From: DASQEH01 sp038237745
GTDB taxonomy: Bacteria > Actinomycetota > Actinomycetes > Propionibacteriales > Nocardioidaceae
DNA length: 64,000 nucleotides
Direction of reading: 5' to 3'
Assembly: GCA_038237745.1 (NCBI GenBank)
Contig: JBBRYJ010000002.1
Location: 1 to 64,000 of the forward strand
The position numbers and the translations under genes were made by a program. Below, piece by piece: positions 9,073 through 16,668 of this stretch. Under the pieces are notes generated by a model. That model worked only from the letters and a program-made list of their open reading frames with translations, had not been told where the DNA came from and did no database searches. Position 1 is the stretch's first letter. Each line of letters opens with the position of its first letter.

Positions 9073-9549
9073 GTGTCCAGGAGACCGGACCAGCCATTCG
9101 CGCGTACCGGGCGTGCCTGGAGCCGTATCGCGCGAATCGGGAGCCGTACCGGGCGGCTCGCCGGCCTTCCCGCGCGATCGCAGCGTGGCTCCGCCATCGC
9201 CGACTTCGCGCTCGTGTCGGTGATCTTGGTGCCATTGTTCTTCGGCGTCCTGCAGATCGCGTTGATCTGGCATGTCAAGACCACCCTCACGTCAGCGGCG
9301 TCCGAGGGAGCTCACTACGGCGCAACCTTTAACCGGAGCGCGGGGGACGGGGGGCAGCGCACGAGCAACGTGATCGACGACGTCTTCGGTACCGCCTTCT
9401 CCGACGACGTTACGGCACGCGACATGGTGATCGACGGTCAGCCAGCGGTCGAGGTCGATGTGAGGGCTGACGTTCCCGTTCTGGGGTTCTGGGGTCCGTC
9501 CATCAGCCTTGAGGTCACCGGGCACGCGGTGAAGGAGATCCTGCCGTGA
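9073..9549 (+). CDS. TadE-like pilus assembly protein
   Basis: 158 residues. A basic N-terminus of ~45 residues precedes a TadE motif (RGSAIADFALVSVILVPLFF), in which the conserved Glu of the family is Asp, then one membrane helix and an exported domain. TadE/TadF/TadG proteins are pseudopilins or minor pilins of the Tad system. GTG at 9073 is the only start codon ahead of the TadE segment and follows the preceding stop directly. The region 9100-9175 encodes a short Arg-rich semi-repeat (CCGTACCGGGCG twice). Confidence 0.82.
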   Translation: MSRRPDQPFARTGRAWSRIARIGSRTGRLAGLPARSQRGSAIADFALVSVILVPLFFGVLQIALIWHVKTTLTSAASEGAHYGATFNRSAGDGGQRTSNVIDDVFGTAFSDDVTARDMVIDGQPAVEVDVRADVPVLGFWGPSISLEVTGHAVKEILP

Positions 9550-10076
9550 CTCCGCCCCTCGGCGGGCCAGCGGCTGTCACACAAGACTCGCTCGCGCGGT
9601 CCGGGTGCGGCGTACCACTCGGGCGGTCGCCTCGGCCGCGACGAGGTGACGACCGAGGGTCCGCTCTCGTGGAGCTCACCTGGCTGGGTCTGCTGCTGCT
9701 GATCCCGCTTGTCTACGTGGTGATCACGTTGGTCACCGTCCAGCGTTCGGCGTACGGGGTGACCGAGGCGGCACGCGCGGCTGGACGGGCGTTCACATTG
9801 GCTCCAGACCTGCAGACGGCGCAGACCAGAGCCTACGACGCCGCACGACTCGCCATGCTCGACCAGGGCGTCACATTGCAACCAGGCGAGATGGTCCTCA
9901 ACTGTGACCCGACCCCCGACTCCTGCCTGCGACCCGGCTCGACCGTGGAGGTGACGATCACTCTCGACGTACGCCTGCCGCTCATGCCAACGGTGCTAGG
10001 TCAGTCGGCAGCGAGTGTGTCGGTTGACGCGTCGCACACAGAGCCGTACGGCACCTTCCGGGAGGCCGGCTCGTGA
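9546..10076 (+). CDS. TadE-family pilus assembly protein (second copy)
   Basis: 176 residues: an Arg-rich N-terminus, the TadE-like signature RGSALVELTWLGLLLLIPL at ~37-55, one membrane helix, then an exported domain with two cysteines (~118 and ~125) that could form a disulfide. The conserved Glu is present in VEL, unlike the preceding gene. The ATG overlaps the previous stop. Likely a minor pseudopilin, in the position of TadF. Confidence 0.82.
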   Translation: MTPPLGGPAAVTQDSLARSGCGVPLGRSPRPRRGDDRGSALVELTWLGLLLLIPLVYVVITLVTVQRSAYGVTEAARAAGRAFTLAPDLQTAQTRAYDAARLAMLDQGVTLQPGEMVLNCDPTPDSCLRPGSTVEVTITLDVRLPLMPTVLGQSAASVSVDASHTEPYGTFREAGS

Positions 10077-10522
10077 TGCCGCGGCGACGCCGACCGAGTG
10101 TGCATGGCGAGTCAGGCCAGATCACGGCCATGCTCGTCTTGTTCAGCATCTGTCTGTTGCTTGCCATCATTGCTGTCACGGACATCTCGGGGAGCTACCT
10201 GCGCCGGCAGGCGGCCTCATCGCTCGCCGACGGGGCGGCGCTCTCGGCATCGGACGCGGCGGCATCCGCCGGTGTGTACCAGGGCAGCGAACACGGCTTC
10301 GTCGTCGTCGACTCTGAGTCGGCCTTCGCAGCCGTCGACGCCTATCTCGAGAGTTCGGGTGCGTATGCCGAATACCCTGGCCTTGATGTCGGCGTGCGAG
10401 TCGACGGCCATACGATCCAAGTGAGCCTGGCGATCCCGTACCGGCTCCCCGTCCAGGTGCCGGGTGTCTCGGCCACCGCCACTGTGCATGGCAGCGCAGC
10501 GGTCGACATACCCATCTACTGA
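10073..10522 (+). CDS. TadG-like pilus-associated protein
   Basis: 149 residues. SGQITAMLVLFSICLLLAII forms the N-terminal helix, followed by RRQAASSLADGAALSASDAA, the pattern of TadG-like (Flp/DUF2134-type) proteins, which lie in the envelope with the pilus. It is shorter than full TadG and lacks a von Willebrand domain. It overlaps the preceding stop at GTGATG and is the last gene of the Tad run. An 8-bp inverted repeat (10519-10526 with 10557-10564) surrounds its end. Confidence 0.78.
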   Translation: MMPRRRRPSVHGESGQITAMLVLFSICLLLAIIAVTDISGSYLRRQAASSLADGAALSASDAAASAGVYQGSEHGFVVVDSESAFAAVDAYLESSGAYAEYPGLDVGVRVDGHTIQVSLAIPYRLPVQVPGVSATATVHGSAAVDIPIY

Positions 10523-10582
10523 CCGATCTCCGAGGTCTGTTACAACTGCCAGCACTTCGGTCAGGGAGACGTAATACTCCGG

Positions 10583-10588
10583 TAGGCT
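10583..10588 (+). promoter_or_regulatory. Leaderless-type -10 element of paaA
   Basis: TAGGCT lies 6 bases before the paaA ATG. This spacing places the transcription start at or next to the start codon, as known for leaderless actinobacterial genes. No good Shine-Dalgarno sequence precedes the ATG. A second possible -10 (TAATAC) lies ~11 bases further upstream. Confidence 0.5.
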
Positions 10589-10594
10589 GCTGGT

Positions 10595-11629
10595 ATGTAC
10601 GGCACCGACGTCTCCGCCCCCTCTGTCGACCAGCCCGCCCCCACGCACCAGCCGGATCCTGCCAATGACGGCGGCCGACCGGACGCTGATCGGCTGGCGG
10701 CCGACTTTCAGGCGATCATCGACGGGGAGGGTCGCATCGAGCCCCGAGACGCGATGCCCGACGCGTACAGGAGAAGCCTGATCCGCCAGATCGCCCAGCA
10801 CGCCCACTCCGAGATCATTGGGATGCAGCCTGAGGCGAACTGGATCAGCCGAGCGCCGAGCCTTCGCCGTAAGGCGATCCTGATGGCCAAGGTGCAGGAC
10901 GAAGCCGGGCACGGGCTGTACCTGTACGCAGCCGCAGAGACGCTTGGCGCAGACCGCGCCGATCTGCTCGATCTACTCCATACCGGACGCCAGAAGTACT
11001 CCTCCATCTTCAACTACCCGACCTTGACCTGGGCCGACATGGGTGCGATCGGCTGGCTGGTCGACGGCGCTGCCATCGTCAACCAGGTGCCGCTGTGCAG
11101 GTGCTCGTACGGCCCTTACGCACGGGCGATGGTGAGGGTCTGCAAGGAGGAGTCCTTCCATCAGCGGCAGGGCTTCGAGATCCTCAACCTCCTGTCGCAC
11201 GGCAGCACGGCTCAGCACGCCATGGCGCAGGACGCGGTCGACCGGTGGTGGTGGCCGAGCTTGATGATGTTCGGCCCGCCCGACGACAAGTCACCCAACT
11301 CAGCGCAGTCGATGGCGTGGGGGATCAAGCGGTTCAGTAACGACGACCTGCGTCAGCGCTTCGTCGACATGACGGTCCCGCAGTCCGAGGCGCTCGGTCT
11401 CAGCCTTCCCGACCCGGATCTGCGCTGGAACGACGCTCGCGGTCACTACGACATCGGAGAGATCGACTTCACCGAGCTCTTCGACGTCATCAAGGGAAAC
11501 GGACCCTGTAACGCCCAGCGCATGGACCGCCGTCGCAAAGCGCACGAAGACGGCGCCTGGGTAAGGGACGCGGCGACCGCCTACGCCGCCAAACAGCGTG
11601 GGTCAGGCTCCTCCGAGACGGCCGCATGA
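10595..11629 (+). CDS. paaA: Ring 1,2-phenylacetyl-CoA epoxidase, catalytic subunit PaaA
   Basis: 344 residues of the ferritin-like di-iron family. PaaA is the catalytic alpha subunit of the PaaABC(D)E complex, which epoxidises the aromatic ring of phenylacetyl-CoA with O2 and NADPH. Family landmarks include QIAQHAHSEIIGMQPEANW, the iron-ligand stretch AKVQDEAGHG (E-x-x-H) and CKEESFHQRQGFEI (E-x-x-x-H). It is first of the five-gene operon and starts from an apparent leaderless promoter. The length is usual for the family. Confidence 0.95.
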   Translation: MYGTDVSAPSVDQPAPTHQPDPANDGGRPDADRLAADFQAIIDGEGRIEPRDAMPDAYRRSLIRQIAQHAHSEIIGMQPEANWISRAPSLRRKAILMAKVQDEAGHGLYLYAAAETLGADRADLLDLLHTGRQKYSSIFNYPTLTWADMGAIGWLVDGAAIVNQVPLCRCSYGPYARAMVRVCKEESFHQRQGFEILNLLSHGSTAQHAMAQDAVDRWWWPSLMMFGPPDDKSPNSAQSMAWGIKRFSNDDLRQRFVDMTVPQSEALGLSLPDPDLRWNDARGHYDIGEIDFTELFDVIKGNGPCNAQRMDRRRKAHEDGAWVRDAATAYAAKQRGSGSSETAA

Positions 11630-11916
11630 GGAGCCGGCTCGAATGGCCCCTGTGGGAGGTCTTCGTCCGGGCGAGACGTGGCCTCAGCCACGTGCACGTT
11701 GGCAGCCTCCACGCCCCCGACGCCGAGATGGCCGTTCGGAACGCTCGCGACCTGTACACGCGCCGCCAGGAGGGCGTCTCGATCTGGGTCGTCCCAGCAG
11801 ACCACCTCACGGCGAGCAGCCCGGACGAGAAGGACGCGTTCTTCGACCCGGCTGCCGACAAGATCTACCGACACCCGACGTTCTACAGCGTTCCGGAGGG
11901 TGTCGAGCACCTGTGA
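11626..11916 (+). CDS. paaB: Phenylacetyl-CoA epoxidase subunit PaaB
   Basis: 96 residues, the usual size. PaaB is a small structural subunit that bridges PaaAC heterodimers. Recognised from WPLWEVFVRARRGLSHVHVG and the downstream DAEMAVRNARDLYTRRQEG. The ATG overlaps the paaA stop (ATGA), giving coupled translation and probably 1:1 output. Confidence 0.93.
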   Translation: MRSRLEWPLWEVFVRARRGLSHVHVGSLHAPDAEMAVRNARDLYTRRQEGVSIWVVPADHLTASSPDEKDAFFDPAADKIYRHPTFYSVPEGVEHL

Positions 11917-12779
11917 ACGTGGAGGCGTCGAAAGTGCCGAGCAGCGTTGCGCCGCAAGCAAGTATGACCTCAGCGCACGGTCGCCCGCGGCACGCGTCGT
12001 CCGAAGCCGCGCAGGACGACGGCTCGACTCGCTGGAAGACCTGTCAGTACACACTCCGGTTGGCCGACGACGCTCTCGTCTCGGCACAACGGATGGGGGA
12101 GTGGATCACGGCCGCTCCCCAGCTCGAGGAGGATGTCGCCCTAGGCAACATCGCCCTCGACCTACTCGGGCAGGCCCGCGCTCTGCTTTCGTACGCCGCC
12201 GACCTCGAGGGCACAGGGCAAGACGAGGACTCCCTCGCGTACCTGCGAGACGAGCGAGACTTCGTCAACGCCCAGATCTTCGAGCTGGCCAACGGTGACT
12301 TCGGCTTGACCGTTGCTCGGATGCTGGTGACCTCCACCTACCAGTACGCGCTGTACTCGCGGCTGAAGGACTCGACCGACGCGACCCTGTCCGCCGTGGC
12401 GGCCAAGGCGGTCAAGGAGGTCGACTACCACCGCGACCACGCGACCCAGTGGGTGCGTCGGCTTGGAGACGGCACCGAGGAGTCACATCGGCGGATGCAG
12501 CAGGGGCTCGAGGACGTATGGCCCTATGTGAGCGAGCTCTTCGAGTCGGACGACCTCGTCCAGTCCCTGGCCGCGGACGGCGTCGCCGTCGACCCTGCGG
12601 TGCTCGAGAACCCCGTCCGGGCGCACGTCGATGCGGTGTTGGCCGAAGCGACGCTCGAACGGCCCGAGAGCACGGTCCGACACAGCGGCGGTCGCAAGGG
12701 CGTCCATACTGAGCAGCTCGGGTATCTGTTGGCGGAGATGCAGCACCTCGCGCGGTCCCACCCCGGGGCAAGCTGGTGA
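11913..12779 (+). CDS. paaC: Phenylacetyl-CoA epoxidase structural subunit PaaC
   Basis: About 288 residues from the GTG at 11913, which overlaps the paaB stop (GTGA). PaaC is the ferritin-fold partner of PaaA without the catalytic iron. Landmarks: YTLRLADDALVSAQRMGEW, NIALDLLGQARALLSYA, VDYHRDHATQWVRRLGDGT and HTEQLGYLLAEMQHLAR. The first ~40 residues are variable; a later ATG (MTSAHG) could also serve as start. Confidence 0.93.
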   Translation: MNVEASKVPSSVAPQASMTSAHGRPRHASSEAAQDDGSTRWKTCQYTLRLADDALVSAQRMGEWITAAPQLEEDVALGNIALDLLGQARALLSYAADLEGTGQDEDSLAYLRDERDFVNAQIFELANGDFGLTVARMLVTSTYQYALYSRLKDSTDATLSAVAAKAVKEVDYHRDHATQWVRRLGDGTEESHRRMQQGLEDVWPYVSELFESDDLVQSLAADGVAVDPAVLENPVRAHVDAVLAEATLERPESTVRHSGGRKGVHTEQLGYLLAEMQHLARSHPGASW

Positions 12780-13270
12780 GCACTGCGACCGCGCCACGGC
12801 AGGCAGACGTGAGAGCCATCGCCGCGGAGGTACTTGATCCGGAGGTACCCGTGCTGACCATCGATGATCTGGGAATCCTCCGTGACGTGACGGTTCTGGA
12901 GGACGGCCACGTCGACGTGTCTATCACTCCGACCTACTCAGGCTGTCCGGCAATGGACGCCATCCGAGCCGACGTTGTCAGAGCACTCGCCGACCGGGGC
13001 TTTTCGGACGTGAGCGTCCACCTCGTCCTGGCGCCTGCCTGGACTACAGACTGGATGAGTGCCGTAGGCAGGCAGAAGCTCCTCGACTACGGCATCGCGC
13101 CCCCCCATCCACGCACGGGTAGCGCGGTCGAGATCGCGCTCTCCGTGCGATGCCCCCAGTGCGGTTCACCGGACAGTCGGGAGCTGAGTAGGTTCTCCTC
13201 GACTGCATGCAAGTCCTTGTGGGTATGCACCACATGCAGGGAGCCCTTCGACCACTTCAAGGCCATCTGA
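12776..13270 (+). CDS. paaD: Phenylacetate degradation protein PaaD (metal-sulfur assembly type)
   Basis: 164 residues: an N-terminal MIP18/SufT-like domain (EVLDPEVPVLTIDDLGILRD, TYSGCPAM) and a C-terminal zinc-ribbon-like part with CPQC...CKSLWVC..C. PaaD is needed for epoxidase activity, probably in iron-sulfur or di-iron maturation of the complex. GTG at 12776 overlaps the paaC stop. Confidence 0.93.
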   Translation: MSTATAPRQADVRAIAAEVLDPEVPVLTIDDLGILRDVTVLEDGHVDVSITPTYSGCPAMDAIRADVVRALADRGFSDVSVHLVLAPAWTTDWMSAVGRQKLLDYGIAPPHPRTGSAVEIALSVRCPQCGSPDSRELSRFSSTACKSLWVCTTCREPFDHFKAI

Positions 13271-13271
13271 C

Positions 13272-14351
13272 ATGACCCCTCCGCGCCACGCCGTGTTCCA
13301 TTCCCTCACGGTCTCGAACGTCAAGGAGCTGCTCGACGACGCGGTGTGCATCGACTTCGAGGTGCCGCCCGATCTCGCGGCCGACTACGACTTCATCCAG
13401 GGCCAGCACCTGACGATCCGCACCTCGCTCGCCGGCGACGACGTTCGCCGCACCTACTCCATCTGCGCGCCGGCGAAGTCGGGCCGGCTCAGGATCGGCG
13501 TCAAGGTGCTTCCCGGCGGTCACTTCTCCGGCTTCGCGGCTGGAGGCTTGGCGGTAGGCGACGAGCTGGAGGTGATGACCCCCTCCGGTCGGTTCTATAC
13601 GCCTCTGGACCCTGCCAACGAGAAGCACTACTGCGCGATCGCCGCCGGAAGCGGGATCACTCCGATCTACTCGATCGTGGCGACGACGCTCGAGCAGGAG
13701 CCGAAGAGCCGCATCACGCTGATCTTCGCAAACCGCACGAGCCGAAGCGTGATGTTCCTCGAAGAGCTCGAAGACCTGAAAGACCGGTATCAGGACCGCT
13801 TTCACCTCATCCACGTACTCAGCCGGGAGGCCCAGGATGCCGAGCTTCTGTCCGGACGGCTCGACGCCGCACGTCTCACCAAGATCAACGAGACACTCGT
13901 GCCGATAGAGACCGTCGACGACTGGTTCCTGTGTGGCCCTTTTGAGATGGTCGTCGAGCTGCGCGGGGCTCTGCTGGAGCAGGGAGTAGAAGCCGGGCAC
14001 GTGCATACCGAACTGTTCCATGTCGAGTCCGCTCCGCCGGAGCGTCGGGAGACCGTCGCCGACGAGGGTGAGGGCTCCGACGTGACTATCAATCTCGACG
14101 GCCGACGATCCACATTCAAGCTCAAGGGCAACGACGTGTCGGTACTCGAGGCTGCGCTGAAGGTACGCGCCGATGCGCCGTTCGCCTGCCGAGGCGGAGT
14201 GTGCGGGACATGCCGTGCCAGGCTTGTCGAGGGCGAGGTCGTGATGGATACCAACTTCGCATTGGAGCCGGAGGAGATCGCGAGGGGCTTCGTGCTCACG
14301 TGTCAGAGCCACCCGGTCACGGAGAGGCTGTCGCTCGACTTCGACGGGTGA
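13272..14351 (+). CDS. paaE: Phenylacetyl-CoA epoxidase reductase PaaE
   Basis: 359 residues. An FNR-like flavin/NADPH reductase domain (RRTYSICAP at the FAD site, AAGSGITPIYSI at the NADP site) is followed by a C-terminal plant-type [2Fe-2S] ferredoxin domain with CRGGVCGTCRARL and a distal Cys in LTCQSHP. It delivers electrons from NADPH to the PaaA di-iron centre. It starts one base after the paaD stop and closes the operon. No paaK, paaG, paaZ or regulator is in the window. Confidence 0.95.
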   Translation: MTPPRHAVFHSLTVSNVKELLDDAVCIDFEVPPDLAADYDFIQGQHLTIRTSLAGDDVRRTYSICAPAKSGRLRIGVKVLPGGHFSGFAAGGLAVGDELEVMTPSGRFYTPLDPANEKHYCAIAAGSGITPIYSIVATTLEQEPKSRITLIFANRTSRSVMFLEELEDLKDRYQDRFHLIHVLSREAQDAELLSGRLDAARLTKINETLVPIETVDDWFLCGPFEMVVELRGALLEQGVEAGHVHTELFHVESAPPERRETVADEGEGSDVTINLDGRRSTFKLKGNDVSVLEAALKVRADAPFACRGGVCGTCRARLVEGEVVMDTNFALEPEEIARGFVLTCQSHPVTERLSLDFDG

Positions 14352-14356
14352 GCCTT

Positions 14357-14371
14357 CGCCGCCACGCGGCG
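14357..14371. terminator. Weak hairpin after paaE
   Basis: CGCCGC-CAC-GCGGCG, a 6-bp GC stem starting 5 bases past the paaE stop, without a T-run. It could help end the paa transcript; weak evidence. Confidence 0.3.
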
Positions 14372-14542
14372 CGTAGTGGTCTCGTCCGTGCGGTCGACCG
14401 AACGCTGCTTGGCCCCGAATCGGGGAGGTGAGGCGCTTCATCTGCGGATCAACGAGCGTCCTGTGACGGGTAGCGCCGAGAGAGCCCCGGCTTGCTCATG
14501 TCAGCGGCAGGACTGTCGGCCGGCGGTGCAAGACTGTGTGGC

Positions 14543-15301
14543 ATGTCCGTAGAACCATCCGGTCGGCCCCAGCAGGCAACCGCCCAGGCCGAGATCGAGT
14601 TTCGCAGCGATGTCGAGGTCGAGCTCGTGCGCGCGTCTGCCAGCGACTCGGATGTGCTCTTTGCAGCCCGCGTGTCGACAAAGGGTGAGCTGTCGCTCGA
14701 CGACGTCGGTGCGGATGCGAGCAAGTCGTCCGGTTTGATCAACTTCCTCATGCGCGACCGTCATGGGTCGCCGTTCGAACACAACTCGATGACGTTCTTC
14801 GTTTCGGCACCGATTTTCGTCTTCCGGGAGTTCATGCGCCATCGCATCGCGTCCTACAACGAGGAGAGCGGCCGCTATCGCGAGCTGCGTCCGGTCTTCT
14901 ACGTGCCAGGTGCGGAGAGAAGGCTCATTCAGGTGGGCAAGCCGGGGGCGTACGACTTCGTCGAGGGAACGGCCGAGCAGCTCCAGCTCGTGACCCGGGA
15001 GACTCAAGCGGTGTGCCGCGAGGCCTACGCGGCGTACCAGCGGATGCTGGATGCCGGTGTTGCCCGTGAGGTGGCACGCATCGTGTTGCCGGTGACCATC
15101 TTCTCGACGATGTACGTCACGATGAACGCGCGGTCGCTGATGAACTTCTTGTCGCTGCGCACCAAACGCGATGACTCCTACTTCAAGTCGTTCCCACAGC
15201 GTGAGATCGAGATGGTGGCCGAGCGGATGGAGAACGACTGGGCACGCCTGATGCCGCTGACGCATGCCGCCTTCGAGAAGAACGGCCGCGTCGCGCCTTG
15301 A
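14543..15301 (+). CDS. thyX: FAD-dependent thymidylate synthase ThyX
   Basis: 252 residues. Makes dTMP from dUMP using methylenetetrahydrofolate and NADPH through FAD. The family signature RHR-x7-S is present as RHRIASYNEES at 99-109. Further landmarks are HGSPFEHNSMTFF and the C-terminal MNARSLMNFLSLR segment with dUMP-binding Arg. ATG at 14543 gives the normal length; an in-frame GTG at 14492 would add 17 unlikely residues. It stands apart from paaE (191 bases) and from dapA (458 bases). Confidence 0.95.
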   Translation: MSVEPSGRPQQATAQAEIEFRSDVEVELVRASASDSDVLFAARVSTKGELSLDDVGADASKSSGLINFLMRDRHGSPFEHNSMTFFVSAPIFVFREFMRHRIASYNEESGRYRELRPVFYVPGAERRLIQVGKPGAYDFVEGTAEQLQLVTRETQAVCREAYAAYQRMLDAGVAREVARIVLPVTIFSTMYVTMNARSLMNFLSLRTKRDDSYFKSFPQREIEMVAERMENDWARLMPLTHAAFEKNGRVAP

Positions 15302-15504
15302 CGAAGCGGTCTGTGCAAAATTCCTGTGGCAGGGGACAGCGGGAGCCGTGCGCCACGGACTGATTCAGAGTCCCGCGACAGACACCGCGAACCGGCTGGC
15401 AACAGTCTCCGACGGTCTCCCGAAGCCGGCTCGTCACGCATTTTGCGGGCAATCCTGGATCGTGTGTAACGCGAGGGTGCCTCTCGCCGATATACTGCTG
15501 AGAG

Positions 15505-15549
15505 GCGCCGTTACTGTCCGGACCCCCGAGCGGACAGTAGCGGCGCTTT
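15505..15549 (+). terminator. Strong hairpin between thyX and dapA
   Basis: GCGCCGTTACTGTCCG (15505-15520) pairs with CGGACAGTAGCGGCGC (15531-15546) over 16 bases with a single G-T wobble and a 10-base loop, followed by TTTCG. It may terminate thyX transcription ~200 bases past its stop. Because TATACT ends only 8 bases before the stem, it could instead sit at the very 5' end of a short RNA. Confidence 0.5.
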
Positions 15550-15747
15550 CGTGTGCGCGTCCGCCGTTTGTCGTCGTTTCGGCGGCGGCGCGCAGTTGTG
15601 GCGTCGCGTCAGCATCTACCCCCGCGGATGTCGGCCGCACTACCCGCTTCGCCATCCGCGCAAAGCAGCCGCACCGTCCAGCAGCCCCTTCCTCGCGACA
15701 GCCCGCCGCACCACCCGCGCGTCGCGTCCAGGTGAGCCCATGACCGG

Positions 15748-15753
15748 TAGCCT
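15748..15753 (+). promoter_or_regulatory. Leaderless-type -10 element of dapA
   Basis: TAGCCT followed by six bases and the dapA ATG, the same arrangement as for paaA, ftsK and other genes in this window. Confidence 0.5.
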
Positions 15754-15759
15754 CGGTTC

Positions 15760-16668
15760 ATGAACGCGACGACGTACGCGCCCTTCGGGCGGGTCCTGAC
15801 AGCGATGGTGACACCGTTCGACGATGCCGGCGCACTCGATCTCGAAACCGCCGCGCACCTGGCCAGCCACCTGGTCGATCACGGGCACGACGGGCTGGTG
15901 ATCTCGGGTACTACGGGCGAGTCGCCCACGGTCGACCCCGATGAGCAACGCGACCTGTTGCGGACCGTCGTGGAAGCCGTGGGTGGTCGAGCAACCATCG
16001 TTGCCGGAGCCGGCACAAACGACACGGCCCACTCGCTCAGGCTGGCGCGCAACGCCGCGGCAGCGGGTGCCGACGGATTGCTCGTGGTCACGCCCTACTA
16101 CAGCAAGCCCGCCCAGGACGGAATCCTCGCCCACTTCCGCTCTGTGGCCGATGCCACCGATCTGCCCGTGATGGTGTACGACATTCCTGGCCGTACTGGC
16201 GTCAAGCTCAGTGCCGACACCCTCGCCCGAGCGGCCGAGCACGCACGGATCGTGGCAGTCAAGGAGGCGAGTGGCGACCTGTACGCCGGAAGCTGGCTGC
16301 TCCGCTCCACCGATCTCGCTCTGTACAGCGGCGACGACACGCTGAACCTCGCGTGGTTGGCGCTCGGGGCGGTGGGCATGGTGTCTGTGGTCGGACACGT
16401 CGCAGGTCACCGCTTCTCCGAAATGGTTGCGGCGGTCGACAAGGGTGACCTCGAGTACGCCCGTGAGATCGACCGCTCGGTGATGCCCGCGACGGAGGCG
16501 ATCATGGGCCGGGCTCCCGGCCTCGTCATGGTCAAGGCCGCTCTCGAGATTCTCGGACACCTCCCCAACCGTCACGTCCGCGCGCCGCACCTGCCCGCCA
16601 CCGTCGACCAGGTCGCCGCGCTCCGCCGCGACCTCGTCACCGCCGAGCTTGTGGAGGACGCCCGATGA
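15760..16668 (+). CDS. dapA: 4-hydroxy-tetrahydrodipicolinate synthase
   Basis: 302 residues of the class I aldolase TIM barrel. Condenses pyruvate with aspartate semialdehyde, the first committed step to diaminopimelate and lysine. Schiff-base Lys168 sits in VAVKEASGDL, Tyr140 in YDIPGRTG, and the TTGE substrate loop is at 51-54. The last codons overlap the start of the RNase J gene (ATGA), the dapA-RNase J order common in actinobacteria. Confidence 0.95.
   Translation: MNATTYAPFGRVLTAMVTPFDDAGALDLETAAHLASHLVDHGHDGLVISGTTGESPTVDPDEQRDLLRTVVEAVGGRATIVAGAGTNDTAHSLRLARNAAAAGADGLLVVTPYYSKPAQDGILAHFRSVADATDLPVMVYDIPGRTGVKLSADTLARAAEHARIVAVKEASGDLYAGSWLLRSTDLALYSGDDTLNLAWLALGAVGMVSVVGHVAGHRFSEMVAAVDKGDLEYAREIDRSVMPATEAIMGRAPGLVMVKAALEILGHLPNRHVRAPHLPATVDQVAALRRDLVTAELVEDAR

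Larger units (their letters stand above)
15302..15759. other. 458-base thyX-dapA spacer with a promoter-like site and hairpin
   Basis: No convincing protein gene: frames here are short, Arg/Pro-rich and without recognisable domains. It holds a TATACT -10-like hexamer at 15491-15496, a strong hairpin at 15505-15546 and the leaderless dapA promoter at its end. A small RNA is possible. Confidence 0.45.

Noticed and set aside
13257..14441. 394-codon minus-strand frame over paaE
   Set aside because: Shadow of paaE.
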